From positions 4,712,001 to 4,776,000 of the forward strand of contig CAVNZM010000011.1 of assembly GCA_963693365.1 (NCBI GenBank): a stretch of 64,000 nucleotides of DNA, read 5' to 3'. Under the pieces are notes generated by a model that saw only the letters and a list, made by a program, of their open reading frames with translations, was not told the origin of the DNA and searched no databases. Positions 1 through 28,569 of this stretch are shown here, one piece after another (within the stretch, counting starts at the first letter, position 1; each line of letters begins with the position of its first letter). Both the position numbers and the translations under genes were made by a program. The stretch is from Amoebidium appalachense (lineage: Eukaryota; Ichthyosporea).

Positions 1-12
1 CGACCCACCTAC

Positions 13-17564
<17,552 letters not shown>

Positions 17565-18084
17565 TTTTCCTGGATTTAGCTGTTTAACGCAGAAACCCCG
17601 GAAGTTGTGGTTCGAACGAGCACAAGCCTGTTGTGTTGGGTTCACAACACAGGTGTTCTCATCTGGGCTGCGTCGGTTTGGGCCGTGACGTAGACCAATA
17701 GACTTACCGTTACATAAATAAATGATCTGGAGCCAATTACTAGGCAGATACGTTACACATGGTCATGATGATGTCGTCAACTCAATTAACAGCTCAGTAT
17801 CACAGTGATGCGCAGGCTATATCCTGTCGCAATCACCTCCACTGTAATTGACTTTTATTGCAGTATAAGATACCGCTTTACAACTGTGCTTCAATTGTGC
17901 AGCACTTTTTGGCGTTGATTGTCGTGAGCTGAGCTCCCGGAACTTCTTTCAACGGTATAGCCAATAACAGAGCACCTTTATAAACACATATTGCCGGATA
18001 AAAATGCAGATTTGCCGCATGCGGTATCACGTTTTGATTGGTGGTGGTTGGATTATGTAACTTGTCGCGATAGATCCCGCAGAT
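17565..18084. other. Region upstream of the ABCC start
   Basis: Mixed-composition unique sequence between the ABCC start codon and the hAT-like element. It should contain the ABCC promoter and 5' UTR, but I see no TATA or initiator motif that I would defend. No gene is evident. Confidence 0.4.
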
Positions 18085-18092
18085 CCGTCAGG

Positions 18093-18415
18093 CAGGGGTG
18101 TGGCGACTTGACTTCAAGTTGCGACTTGAAGTCACCAAGCACCCTGACTTCAACAAAGTCAAGTCAGGCCCTGAGGCCGGACATAGGAGTGACTTGATAA
18201 GGGGAGGGGGGCTTGAGGCAGTGAAGCATAGGAGGGTAGGTGGGAAAGGGGGGCGCAATGCCCAAGTACCCGTGGCCCAGCCGGCCGGAGGAGTTACTAA
18301 AAATAGTACTCCTCCAAGTCGCGACTTAAAGTCAAGTCAAGTCATCAAACCCAGCGGCCAGCAACAATTATAAATATAAGTCAAGTCAAGTCGTTGAGGC
18401 TCTGCCACACCCCTG
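18093..18415. mobile_element. hAT-like MITE with 8-bp target-site duplication
   Basis: A 323-bp non-autonomous element. Its ends are perfect inverted repeats of CAGGGGTGTGGC at least 12 bp long, flanked on both sides by the same 8 bp CCGTCAGG (18085-18092 and 18416-18423). Eight-bp duplications and CAGGG-type ends are hallmarks of the hAT superfamily. Subterminal regions hold repeated GACTTGA/TCAAGTC motifs in opposite orientations, which could be transposase-binding repeats. No transposase is encoded. It sits about 530 bp upstream of the ABCC start codon, where it could affect transcription. Confidence 0.88.
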
Positions 18416-18504
18416 CCGTCAGGTCAGATCAAGGTGAACATGCCGCGTTCATTGTTTCCGATGAAAGAAAAAGGCAGAGAGGGTGGGGAAAGCCGGGGAA
18501 GAAG

Positions 18505-18666
18505 AGGGAGGGAGGGAGGGAGGGAGGGAGGGAGGGAGAGAGGGAGGGAGGGAGGGAGGGAGGGAGGGCCCCCGGGAGGGAGGGAGGGAGGGGAGGGAGG
18601 GAGGGAGGGAGGGAGGGGAGGGAGAGAGGGAGGCAGGGAGGGAGCGAGGGAAGGAGGAAGGGAGGA

Positions 18667-18703
<37 letters not shown>

Positions 18704-18985
18704 GGGAGAAGGGAGGGAGCCTCAGGGAGGCTCGAGGAAGGGAGGGGAGGGAGGGAGGGAGGGAGGGAGGGAGGGAGGGAGGGCGGGAAGGAGGGAGGGA
18801 GGCCTCGAGGGAGGGAGGGAGGGAGGAAGGAGAGTGGGAGGCCTAGGGAGGCCTAGCTAGTAGGGAGGGAGGAATGGAGAGAGAGAGAGAGCGAGGGAGG
18901 GAGGGAGGGAGGGAGGGAGGGAGGGAGGGAGGGAGGGAGGGGGAGGGAGGGAGGGAGGGAGGGAGGGCGGGTGGGTGAGAGTAAG
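18505..18985. repeat. (GGGA)n-rich tract
   Basis: Long polypurine tract of GGGA units interrupted by poly-G (18669-18701), GCC and CTCGAG-type islands. It explains the Glu/Gly/Arg-rich open frames on plus and the Pro/Ser-rich frames on minus. Polypurine-polypyrimidine mirror sequence of this kind can form triplex or quadruplex structures. Confidence 0.9.
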
Positions 18986-19140
18986 GAAGGAGAGGGATGA
19001 GAAAGAGAGGGAGGGCGCGGGGATGTGGAGGTAAGAGGGGGGAATGGGGGGGGGGGGGGGGGGTCTGCAACGCAATGTATTGTTCATATTTAAATGCCGC
19101 TCATCGTAGTGCTCTTCTACCCCTTCCTCCCCCCCCGTCC

Positions 19141-19144
19141 CCTC

Positions 19145-19186
<42 letters not shown>

Positions 19187-19226
19187 AAAAAAAAAACAAA
19201 CAAACAAACAAACAAACAAACAAACC

Positions 19227-19259
<33 letters not shown>

Positions 19260-19319
19260 AACCAACCAACCAACCAACCAACCAAAAAAACAAAATGAGA
19301 GGGAGGGGTCTTTGTTTTG

Positions 19320-19371
<52 letters not shown>
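19141..19371. repeat. Composite C(n)A(n), (AAAC)n, (AACC)n and G(n) tract
   Basis: A C run passes directly into an A run, then (CAAA)n at 19196-19226, a second A run, (CCAA)n at about 19259-19283, and finally about 50 G at 19321-19370. Simple-sequence DNA only. Confidence 0.92.
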
Positions 19372-20950
19372 TAGGTATTCGTATTAGCAGTGGTGACAAA
19401 TTCCCAAGACAAAGACAACCCTGCCTCAAACCCTTAGTAATATCATCTCCTTCCCCCCTTACTTACAGTTCAACACTTAGCCTATAAGTGCGCGAGCATT
19501 CGTGATCAATCTGAACTTATTTATGGTTTCGACACAGTTCAAACACGATCACCAGTCCCTCTATGGAATTCAGAACGGTTGCTGTACTCACAGAGTTATA
19601 TGATGCCAGAGCATGCATGACTGTGTTGTATAAAGCAAAAAATACAGCCATGTATACGGCTAGATATATGATCGGTGTCGATTGATATTGTGAGAGCGAC
19701 TCGATCCTCAGTCATCACTCTTCAACATACAAACTGAATGTGGACTACTCCCCTCCCCCCCCCCTCCCCCCCTCCCCCCCCCCCCCCCCCCAAAAAAAAA
19801 AAAAAAGAAAAGAAAAGAAAAAAGAAAAGAAAAAAAAACAAAGAAAGAAAAAATAAAAGGAAAAGAAACAAAATATGTATCATAACAAAAAAAGAGACCC
19901 ACCCACCCACGTGTGAATGAACATACCCTATAATCCTACCTTACGTATGGTGTGTGGAGGGGGAATAGGGAGGGCTGGATGTGGGGGGGAAGGGTGGGGG
20001 GGGGGGGGGGGGGGGGGGGGTATTTGAAGCTGTGGCAGGAAGCTTCGAAGGCCCTACAAAATAATGACAGTTTGGAGGATAGAAGAAAGTCCTAAGGTGC
20101 AGAAAATCTAAAATATCCTTTCTCATTCACACAGACACCCACCCACACTCTCTCTCAGGCTCTCTCTCGTTTCCTGGAATCCCAAAACACACACTCTCTG
20201 GCGATTTCTTTCTCTCTTCCTCTTTTTCTTGATATTCCTTTTGTCTTTTTCTTTCAATTTGCATACACGCATCTTCGCGCGCGCTTCCTCTTTTTCTCTC
20301 ACTCTCCTCTGCCCCTCTTCCCCAGGCTCTCTTCTCCACCCCCCCTCACCCCTTCTCCCCCCACACACTCAAAAACGGCTGCAGTGAACCTTTTATATTT
20401 GTGCGTGCGTGTGTTTTGGGTGTTGGATGGGGGAAGGGGGGGGGGGGGGGGGATTGTGTGTGAAGGGGGAAGGTAGGGTAATTTGCGTTAAGGGGGAGAC
20501 CCACAGGGGGAAGTTTAAGTCTCCCCCCCCGGGGGAGGGGAGGGGGGGGGGGGGGAGGGGGGGGGGGGGGAGGGGACGGAGGGGAAGCATTTGTTGAACC
20601 AGGTGCAATCACAGAACGAGTCATTGACAGGTCAATGTGTATGTTATCACTAATTTAATTAGACGAAGGTGATTCGCAATTGGTTATCACCAGGAGCTAC
20701 ACGAGCCCGCTGGCTGATACCAGAAAAAAGCATCAGCATTGTTCGTCTTCATTCCTAGTCTAAGCATTGATGAAGGTTTATATTCTGTGCAGTTCTCATA
20801 ATAAAGAATTGTGCAGAAATTATACTCGGATACATAGTATCTACTTCTAGTACACACTAGCCCCCCTCCCCTTCCCCCCTTCCCTCCCTCCCCTCCCCTC
20901 CCCCCCCCCCCCCCCCCCCCCCTTTTTTTTTTTTTTGTGATTGTGTTTTG
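19372..20950. other. Gene-free spacer with simple-sequence tracts
   Basis: Unique sequence near 19380-19740, 20030-20400 and 20600-20870 separated by C(n)A(n), poly-G and C/T-rich blocks. I found no convincing exon on either strand. Confidence 0.45.
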
Positions 20951-21006
20951 CTGCTTCTTTTCGATACGAATAGAAATTATCTGAATTATATCAAAACGTT
21001 CAGAGA

Positions 21007-21423
21007 TCAGCCAACATATGCAACTTCTATGCAGAAATACCTCATATCTTCTTCATAATCATCCGAGTCGACCGGCTCTTCACTCCAATCCAGCCCACCC
21101 CTTTTCCCAATTAAGTCCAGAAACTCCTCGTATGCCGACGCCCACTCCTCCTCGCAGTCTGTGTTTTGCACGAGTTCAAAAGCAGCTTGGGCCGCCTGTC
21201 TCAGCGTCACAAACGGGCCCCTTACCACCCTTTCCACCACTTCCCCGCGTGCATTTGTCGTTTCCAAATTTGTGTAAAAGCCTGCCCCTACCAAACGGTG
21301 TATAATTTCTTGGTTTGTTCCCTCCATAGGCAGACCCTTTGCTTTGGCAATGGCTTGTAGAGCGTCGGTGCTGAGCTTTGCAAGAGTTTGCTTGGAGAGC
21401 ACGCAGGTTGGTTCGTTGGCCAT
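21007..21423 (-). CDS. Small acidic protein with SAP-like motif, 138 aa
   Basis: Single-exon frame starting at an ATG and ending at TGA. Residues about 12-47 resemble a SAP helix-extended-helix motif: LAKLSTDALQAIAKAKGLP followed by GTNQEIIHRL. In SAP proteins this motif binds DNA or chromatin, so a nucleic-acid role is possible but unproven. The C-terminal third is acidic (SEEPVDSDDYEED). Codon usage and composition look like real coding sequence, unlike the surrounding microsatellites. It lies between the ABCC gene and the ferritin gene on the same strand. I do not recognise a specific family beyond the SAP-like region. Confidence 0.62.
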   Translation of the reverse strand: MANEPTCVLSKQTLAKLSTDALQAIAKAKGLPMEGTNQEIIHRLVGAGFYTNLETTNARGEVVERVVRGPFVTLRQAAQAAFELVQNTDCEEEWASAYEEFLDLIGKRGGLDWSEEPVDSDDYEEDMRYFCIEVAYVG

Positions 21424-21429
21424 TTTGGA

Positions 21430-22880
21430 AACTTCTAAAATGGTCGAAAGGAGTATATACTAGGTTTTTTTTAGACGTACAGATGGTTACTGTATGTATA
21501 AGTATATGGTAGTGTTCAAACCAGCATTGGTCTAGGAGTTGGGGGCCGGGGAAGAGACTTGGTAAAAAAAGCTTTGCCCATGTAGCGAAGTGTTCGTTTT
21601 CGTTTCTTGGATATATGTTTCTTTTTACCGGGTTCGTAACTTCGTGCCTCTGTTTAGCTGCAAGCTTGTACATGCTTGCATATAAATACGTAACATATTG
21701 AATACATACCAGTGCTCATATGTACACTGTGACTTCATAAGCAAACGCTTCGATGAAGTTCGATCATTCATCCGCAGCCCACTGGGTGAAGTTGGCTCCA
21801 AGCCTGCTTGGCCGCCGAACGAAATGGGATGCAATGGTATGCATCGCTTTGTGTCTGCACATGTTTGCTAAACTAAATGTAAATGTAAAATATCGATATG
21901 GGGTCACTGTGTGCTGATAAATTGTACCGTTGTTGTGTCCCAATTCTGCAGACTTTGACAAAAGCTTACATTCGAGAACTCATGCGAGAAGGCGAGACGT
22001 GCAAAAGATTGAAGAGAAAACAAACAAAAAACCTTATTGGTGCGTTCTTACCCAATCATAGCAGGTCTAAGCGAGTCTAAGACTCTAAGCTTAGGATACC
22101 GTGATCTGATTGGCTAGAAGAAAACTATTTGTGGTTCAAATGATCTGGTGCAATGGACTGGCATCAGTCGATTTTCCTGATCGAGGCTCTGAGATCTCCT
22201 CGCGAAAACGACAGAAAATCTGTACCCAAACTTGTTCTGAATTGGAGGGGAAGGCACCGCAAGCATCAGTGCTGCGTGACCCGGTTCCACCCCCCGGGCC
22301 TCGATCCATTTATATATCCTCAGCTCCCCCCCCCCCCCCCCCCTCCCGGGGGGCCCCCAACACACACACACACACACACACCCTACACGTGTACACAGAC
22401 ATCCATCGCCCTCCAACCCTCCCCCTCCCTTTTCCCTGTCGAATTCACTCCAGCCTCACATACACCAGCCCCTCGTTTTTGGGCAGAACTGTAACCTTCC
22501 TATGTTGTGTTCTCCGGAGTACTGAGGGTCAGGTGCGTAGTTGCTTTTGTAGTCTGGCTATTTAGGCGCCTGACGAAAAAAGAAGTTACATGCGCATGTA
22601 ATCACACAAAACGAATCGCCTTAACTTTATTGTTGTCATAGCAGAGCTTAGCTGGCCATGGCCCAGGGCCCGGAACTTCGCTACATATCGACATTAGTCC
22701 TTGAATACTCAAGCCATGAAGAATCATCAATGACTGCAGCAATAATTAGCGCTAATATTAGCTACTGTCGCAATGCTCGTTATGCTCGGATTTCGTTTGG
22801 TATACTATTATTGAAATGTGCTAATACTAATGGGCATATATAAGGCAATGATTTTTCTTCAGTTTGTAGTAAAACAAAAA
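21430..22880. other. Gene-free spacer between SAP-like and ferritin genes
   Basis: Mostly unique, moderately AT-rich sequence with a short C-run at 22325-22343 and (CA)n at 22361-22381. Several short open frames occur on both strands, but none shows splice context or a recognisable motif. Confidence 0.4.
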
Positions 22881-22902
22881 CAAAAAACAAAAAAGGGGGA
22901 AA

Positions 22903-22951
<49 letters not shown>

Positions 22952-23340
22952 GGATGAAATTACGCGTCACAGTAATCCGATGACGACGACAACAACAACA
23001 ATCCCCTTAACGCTAAACTGTTGTAAGCTACTGTCACAGTTCTCTAACTCGAAAATTGGCTGTAATATTAATGATGTGCTAATACTAATATATAAGGCAT
23101 GAAGGAAAGGTAAATCAGTTAATAGTTGCGGAAAAAAAAAGGGGGGGGGGGGGGATAGACTACACAGAGCAGTCGTGTCAAAGCAAGAAAAGATTCCGGT
23201 TTTAAGAAACCAGTGAAACCCAATGAGAGAGAGGGGAAGAGAGGGGGGGTGGGGGGGGGGGGGGGGGGGGGGGGATACAAAGATGGAATTCACAGCGCTA
23301 AACCAAGGAAAGCAAATGACCAGGCCGGTACACACAGTGC

Positions 23341-24693
23341 CTAAGCGGCCCTTTTGCCGATGATCTTGTCCATGTGATGGATCAGCCCCCTGACACTGCT
23401 GTAGTCTTGCACCTGTGTGTGTGTGTGTATGTGTGCGTGCGTGCGTGTGTTTGCGTGTGAGTGTGTGTGTGTGTGTGCATGTGTGTGTGTGTGTGTGTGC
23501 ATGTGTGTGTGTGTGTGTGTGTGTGCGAGCTGCAGACAGCGCGCGTGTGCGCTCGCGCACGTGTGTGTGTGTGTGTGCGCGCACGCACGTGTTATGTGCC
23601 TGTGCTCGGGTCTGTATGGTGTGTGTGGTGTGTGTGCGCGTTGGATAAGGGCGGCGTGCTAACGAATATATTCAAGTTGTGTTGTAGTGTCAGTGCATGT
23701 ACTACTTCACCTTGACGATGTGGAGCTGCGGTGTCAAAGAATGTGTCATTTGGACAAACTCAAATCATCATGTTACTTGCTTTTTTAACACTTCAACACA
23801 TGCGCACACACTTTTGCATTTATCATGGAGCCAAAAATCTGGGCCACTTAGCTCTAAAGCTCTAGGTCTCCCAATCACAATCATGCAAATTCATGCACAC
23901 ATACATATACCACAGTTTGGCACATATCTTTGAATGGACAGGTGTTCACGGATCCACGGGCGACACACATTCAAAATGCACACACATCCATGCATGCGTG
24001 CACGCATGTGCACACGGACACACCCCGGACACACACACACCGAACACGCATGCGGGGGTGCACACACACACACACACACACACACCCACCCACACCCACC
24101 CACCCACCCACCCACCCACCCACCCACCCACCCACCCACCCACCCACCCACCCACCCACCCACCCACCCACCCACCCCCCCCACACACACACACCCACAC
24201 ACACACACACCGTTCACAAGTGTGAGCGTGGACACATCCCCCCCCCCTCCCCCCCCCCCCATTCACACACACACCCATACGATCAAGCACCCACCATCAT
24301 GTAGAGACTCATTGCCTCATCCTCTTCATCCACCGACTCTTTGATGAAGTCCTGCAGAAACGCTATGCCACATATTAAGCAAAAGAACAGTCAAAAAAAA
24401 ACAAAAAAAAAAAAACAAAAAAAAAAACATCACGACAATAATGGGTTTCTACACCGACCTTTCATTGTCTGGAAGCATGTGCTACAATATAGACGAATAG
24501 CTTTTCAGAAGCAAAAAAGGAAGCTTTTGGATGAAAAACAGCGAAGAAAACATTTACGCAAACACAAAAACAGGTGTCACATGATGCAGGGAACAGGTAC
24601 ATCAATGAGTGCCCATGGACGGTGACACAAAAGGGAGTGAGGCAGAAGGAAATTTCAGGATTTCGATGCTGTATGTGGGTGTGTTATGGAATG

Positions 24694-24728
<35 letters not shown>

Positions 24729-24757
24729 CTGCTGCTGGTGGTGGTGGTGGTAGCCTG

Positions 24758-24788
<31 letters not shown>

Positions 24789-25159
24789 GGGGGGGGGGGG
24801 AGAGGGGGGGGAGAAGGAGGGGGAGGAGAGGGGGGGGGGGGAGGGGGGGTTATCACAAACACTAGTACTTGAACAGTCGGAAATGAATAGCTGGCGCAGC
24901 TGAGTGTTTGAAAGCCGCATACCAGGGGGAAAAAAAACCGAAGGGGTGAAAAAGGGAGGGAAAAAAAAAAGAGGGGGGAGGGGGGGGGGGACAATCATTT
25001 ACCATGTGTGGCGTGGTCCTTTTCCATCACGGCCAGATCGATAAGTTCACTGAGGCGATCAGTGTTTCCTCTCTCCAAGGCCATGATGCTGCGAAATATC
25101 TCGACTGCATTGGCCCAGTTGTTGTTGACTGCCTCCCCACTGGGCACTGGTGTGTGTGT

Positions 25160-25198
<39 letters not shown>

Positions 25199-27076
25199 GG
25201 GGAGGGGGGGAGGAGGGGGGGGAGAGGGAAGTGGGGTTGTATCTGTGTCCGTGTGCGTGTGTGTAGTGTGTGTGTGTGTGTGGGGAGGGGGGGGGGGAGG
25301 GAGGAGGGGGGGGGGGAGAGGGAAGGGGGGTTGTATGTATGTGCTATGTGTGTGCGTGTGGGGGGGGGGGGGGGGGGGGGAGGGGTGTGTGTGTGTGTGT
25401 GTTTGTGTGTGTGTGCGCGCACACACACACACACAGTGTGTGTACGTGTGAATGTGTTGTGCTCTTTACACATTGGAGAGAGAGGAGTTAACGAAAAGGG
25501 TACGTGTGCGCGATTGCACATAATGATTGTTTGTGCACACACGCCCCCCACTTCCTCCCTACCTCCCTCCACCTAACTAATATTAAGCTCCTTATAGTAT
25601 TATTATTCTTTCCAGCCATTTCGAAAGTCATCCGGTAGGACCGACCACTAAAAAAAGAGGGAAAAAAGAGGCACAAAAAGGCCGGGGGGGGGGGGGGGGG
25701 GGGGGAGGGGTAGGAGCATTCACAAATTCGACCCATCAAGAGTCCAGGAGAGTCATTGTCATGCTGTGTCTATAATTATTCTCATGTGTGGGCTTGTGTT
25801 TTTCAAATCAAAAGAGAGGTGCTTTAGGGCCGAGAGGGGAGGGCGGGGGGGGGGGGGGGGGGGGGGGGCACCCGGGAGGGGTGGGGGGTGGGAGCTGGGG
25901 ACAGGGGGATAGGCGGGAAGGGGGGGGAAGGAGGGAAGGGCGGACACCATATGCCGGTGACTTACATATTTGGCTAGTGCCTCCTCTCTTCTGCACATAC
26001 TCAAACATCTTCAGTGCGTGAGCCCTCTCGGCGTCGGCTTCGTGGCGCAGAAACTTGGTGAACCCGGGAAGGTTTTCGCGCTCAAAATAGAAACTCATTC
26101 CCAGGTACGTGTTGCTGTTAAACAGCTCTCTGTTTGCTTGGCTCACGAGTTGTGTTTCCATTTTGACGCTGAGCCGCGACTGAAACGAATGTGGGATTCA
26201 AGGATTAGTAAAAGACGGAAAGGCATCGGAGGATATCATCAGTCACTGTGCATGAATACGTGGATAGATGGGTGTGGGTGTGTGGGGCGCCTGGTGTGCA
26301 CTCATAGGTATGTGTCCATGGCTACACGTTACACCTAGTGTGGTTGCGCTCTTAGTAGATCTGTGTGTGCGTGTGTGTGTGTGTGTATGCTGGGGGAGGA
26401 GAGGGAGGGGGTATGTGCTTGTGCTTTTGTGTTTGCACAGGTGTCATTAGCCAAATCACAAAAAGTGTCAGGTGTAAGCGAGACACGGATGAGTGTGGGA
26501 TGACCAGGAGAGTAGGGTTGGGGTAAATCAAGGTGGCAAAATACGAAGGGGAAGCTGAGGGGGTTGGGGGGTGGGGGGAGGACTTGGCTGTACGGATATT
26601 TCACGGGAGTAATTGGGTGAGGAGCAGGGGGGGGGGGAGAGAGAAGGAAGGAAGGGGATGGGGGGCCCGGGGGGGGGGGGGGGGGGGGGGGGGGTTGGGG
26701 GGAGAAATCATATCACGTGGCAAAGTCAACGCAAAGGCCAGTGCTCTGTGCTATATCTATACCAAGAGAACCTTTTCCCTTTGCCGCCCTCTCACCTCCC
26801 ACTCACCCCTTCCTCTCCACCCCCAACATATTGCAAGTTTTGACATCCTTTTCCATGTCCCAAACGTGGATCTAATAATTATACAGCTGCACATTTGCCC
26901 AGAGCCGTTTTGCATGCTTGTTAGAAACCACGCAGATGAGGCACGTGCAGGGGATTTCTTACCGCAAATTTCTCACTATACCAGCGCCTAACAACAAGCG
27001 GGTAAGTGGATCTCCCCCCACTGCACAACACCAGACGAGGAGCCGCCTTTGTAATGCCGGACCAGCTGTACATCAT
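23341..27076 (-). CDS. Ferritin with mitochondrial-type leader, 5 exons, 203 aa
   Basis: Iron-storage ferritin with ferroxidase-type residues. Exons in transcript order: 27076-26963, 26179-25966, 25146-25003, 24362-24295, 23412-23341. All use GT..AG and phases match, giving 612 nt ending in TAG. Exon 1 encodes a 38-residue leader rich in Arg/Ser with no acidic residue until its end, containing VVRRWYS, a plausible mitochondrial processing site. The mature part has YFERE, the helix B motif EADAERAHA (Glu and His iron ligands), ALERG in helix C and HAFLQDF with the conserved Gln. The C-terminus is DKIIGKRAA. Start choice: two adjacent ATGs, first used. The alternative start at 26161 would drop the leader. 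Introns carry poly-C, (CA)n and (CCCA)n on the sense strand. Mitochondrial (versus plastid) targeting is inferred from the leader only. Confidence 0.9.
24068..24200. repeat. (CA)n and (CCCA)n microsatellite in ferritin intron 4
   Basis: About 100 bp of CCCA units flanked by (CA)n. It explains the Trp/Val/Gly and His/Pro frames seen here. Unlike most tracts in minus-strand genes, this C-rich strand is the plus strand. Confidence 0.93.
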
Positions 27077-27464
27077 TTTCCTTTAGAGAGAAGTTCACTT
27101 TCTCGTTTTTTGGGTTACTTGTTTATTTTGCAGCTCTGTTGTGTGTATGTGGCACTTGAGAGCTGGAGAACGGCGAAGGAACAGTGGTGGTCTTATGTCG
27201 ATCTAAAGAGGAGGGGAGCTTCACTGTGTTAGACTGCGGGCTCAAGTGGTCCCAAAAACCAAGCCCCAATTTACCACACTTATGTCCCAAAAACAAAACC
27301 GCCTAAAACTTAACCCCTCCAACGATATAAGACTACTTTGGCCCTTGGCACTAGGATAACTAGGACTGTTTATAACAGAGCACGGAAAGTTTACGTTCGC
27401 TCAGTCAGACAGACACTTAGAAAACAAACAACTCTGATTCATTGAAAACATTGCTCACCCCCCC

Positions 27465-27540
27465 ATCGGTCCGGTCTGGTCCGGTCCAACCTTTCACCGG
27501 TCCGGTTCCGGTCCGAATTCGGTCTTTTTCAGGGGTCCCG

Positions 27541-27590
<50 letters not shown>

Positions 27591-28402
27591 GGCGGCCTGA
27601 GTCCCCCTCCCGGCCTTAGCAGCCCCCCTCCCCCCCTCCCTCCCCCCCCATCCCCCCCGGCTCCCCTTCGTTAGATCCCCCCTCGAGCTCCCCCTCCCCC
27701 CCCCCCCCCCTCCCCCCTCCCCCACCCCCCTCCCGAGGCTCCCGGCCCCCCGCTCAGCCCTGGGCCCAACTTGCCGCCGGCCCCACACGGCTGGCAGGCC
27801 CAGCCGTAGCCCGACCCCCTCCCCACCCTCCCCTACTGCCCTTTGTGGCCTCGGGGCCTTCTCTCCCTCCCCCTACCGTGCACCCTCTCGTCAAGTTCAC
27901 CCCCCGCCCGTGCATGCATGTGCACGCTAACATCAGTGCCCTCTCAGCTCCGCAGTGATAGCTTTCACAATAGCTATATGGTGCTTGCGAATATAGCACA
28001 AGCAATAGATGCTCTCCTCCTTTAATATCCTTTCTGACTCGGGTGTGGGCCACTGGCGCACTGCAACATCTCATGGGAGTGTCATGGCCGCCGAAGTGTT
28101 TCTTGTGTCAGAGATATTAGTGTTCCTGTCGAGTATACTGACGAGATCTTTCAAAGAATGGAGAGCATGAGTGTGTGGAAAGTGAGGGCAGAGAGTGGAG
28201 AAGAAAGGGTAGAGAAATGGAGAAGGGAGGGAAGGGGGGCATTAGCCGTGCTGGGCTATGCACTGTGACCGTCTACCTCGGGGGTCAAAAAAAACACATG
28301 TATGCCGCTCGAAAACTTTCCCAGATTGAACCGGTCCGCCAAGATGAGGACCGGTCCGATCCGGTCCTACCCCTGGACCGGTCCAGACCGTCGGTCCGGT
28401 CT
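27465..28402. repeat. Candidate element bounded by inverted GGACCGG/CCGGTCC arms
   Basis: The left arm (27465-27525) and right arm (28326-28402) are made of repeated CCGGTCC/GGACCGG motifs. In opposite orientation they share GGTCTGG(T/A)CCGGTCC. About 800 bp lie between, including a 48-bp C run at 27543-27588. This recalls the hAT-like element at 18.1 kb, which also has arms built of a short repeated motif. I could not define precise termini or a target-site duplication, so its status as a mobile element is unproven. Confidence 0.45.
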
Positions 28403-28517
28403 AGACTCTAGACTGGAGAATGCCCTTGTGAAAAAAGCAAACCACAAGGCAGAAGCAGCTGCAAGGTGATTGGACAAAAAACTCTTTCCTAATATGGGTA
28501 AAAAATGGTTGAAAGCC

Positions 28518-28565
28518 TGCGCAATGCCACGGCCCTCTGAATTCAGAGGGCCGTGGCAATGCGCA
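28518..28565. repeat. 48-bp near-perfect palindrome
   Basis: Centred on GAATTC at 28539-28544. Seventeen bp on each side pair perfectly (arm TGCCACGGCCCTCTGAA), then one A:A mismatch, then six more pairs. There is no loop, so it could extrude as a cruciform or fold as a tight hairpin in RNA. It does not sit in or next to an identifiable gene and lacks a T-run, so I do not call it a terminator. Confidence 0.9.
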
Positions 28566-28569
28566 TGCC

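Noticed and set aside
24081-24180. CRISPR-like or telomere-like regular repeat
   Set aside because: It is a (CCCA)n microsatellite without spacers and lies inside a ferritin intron.
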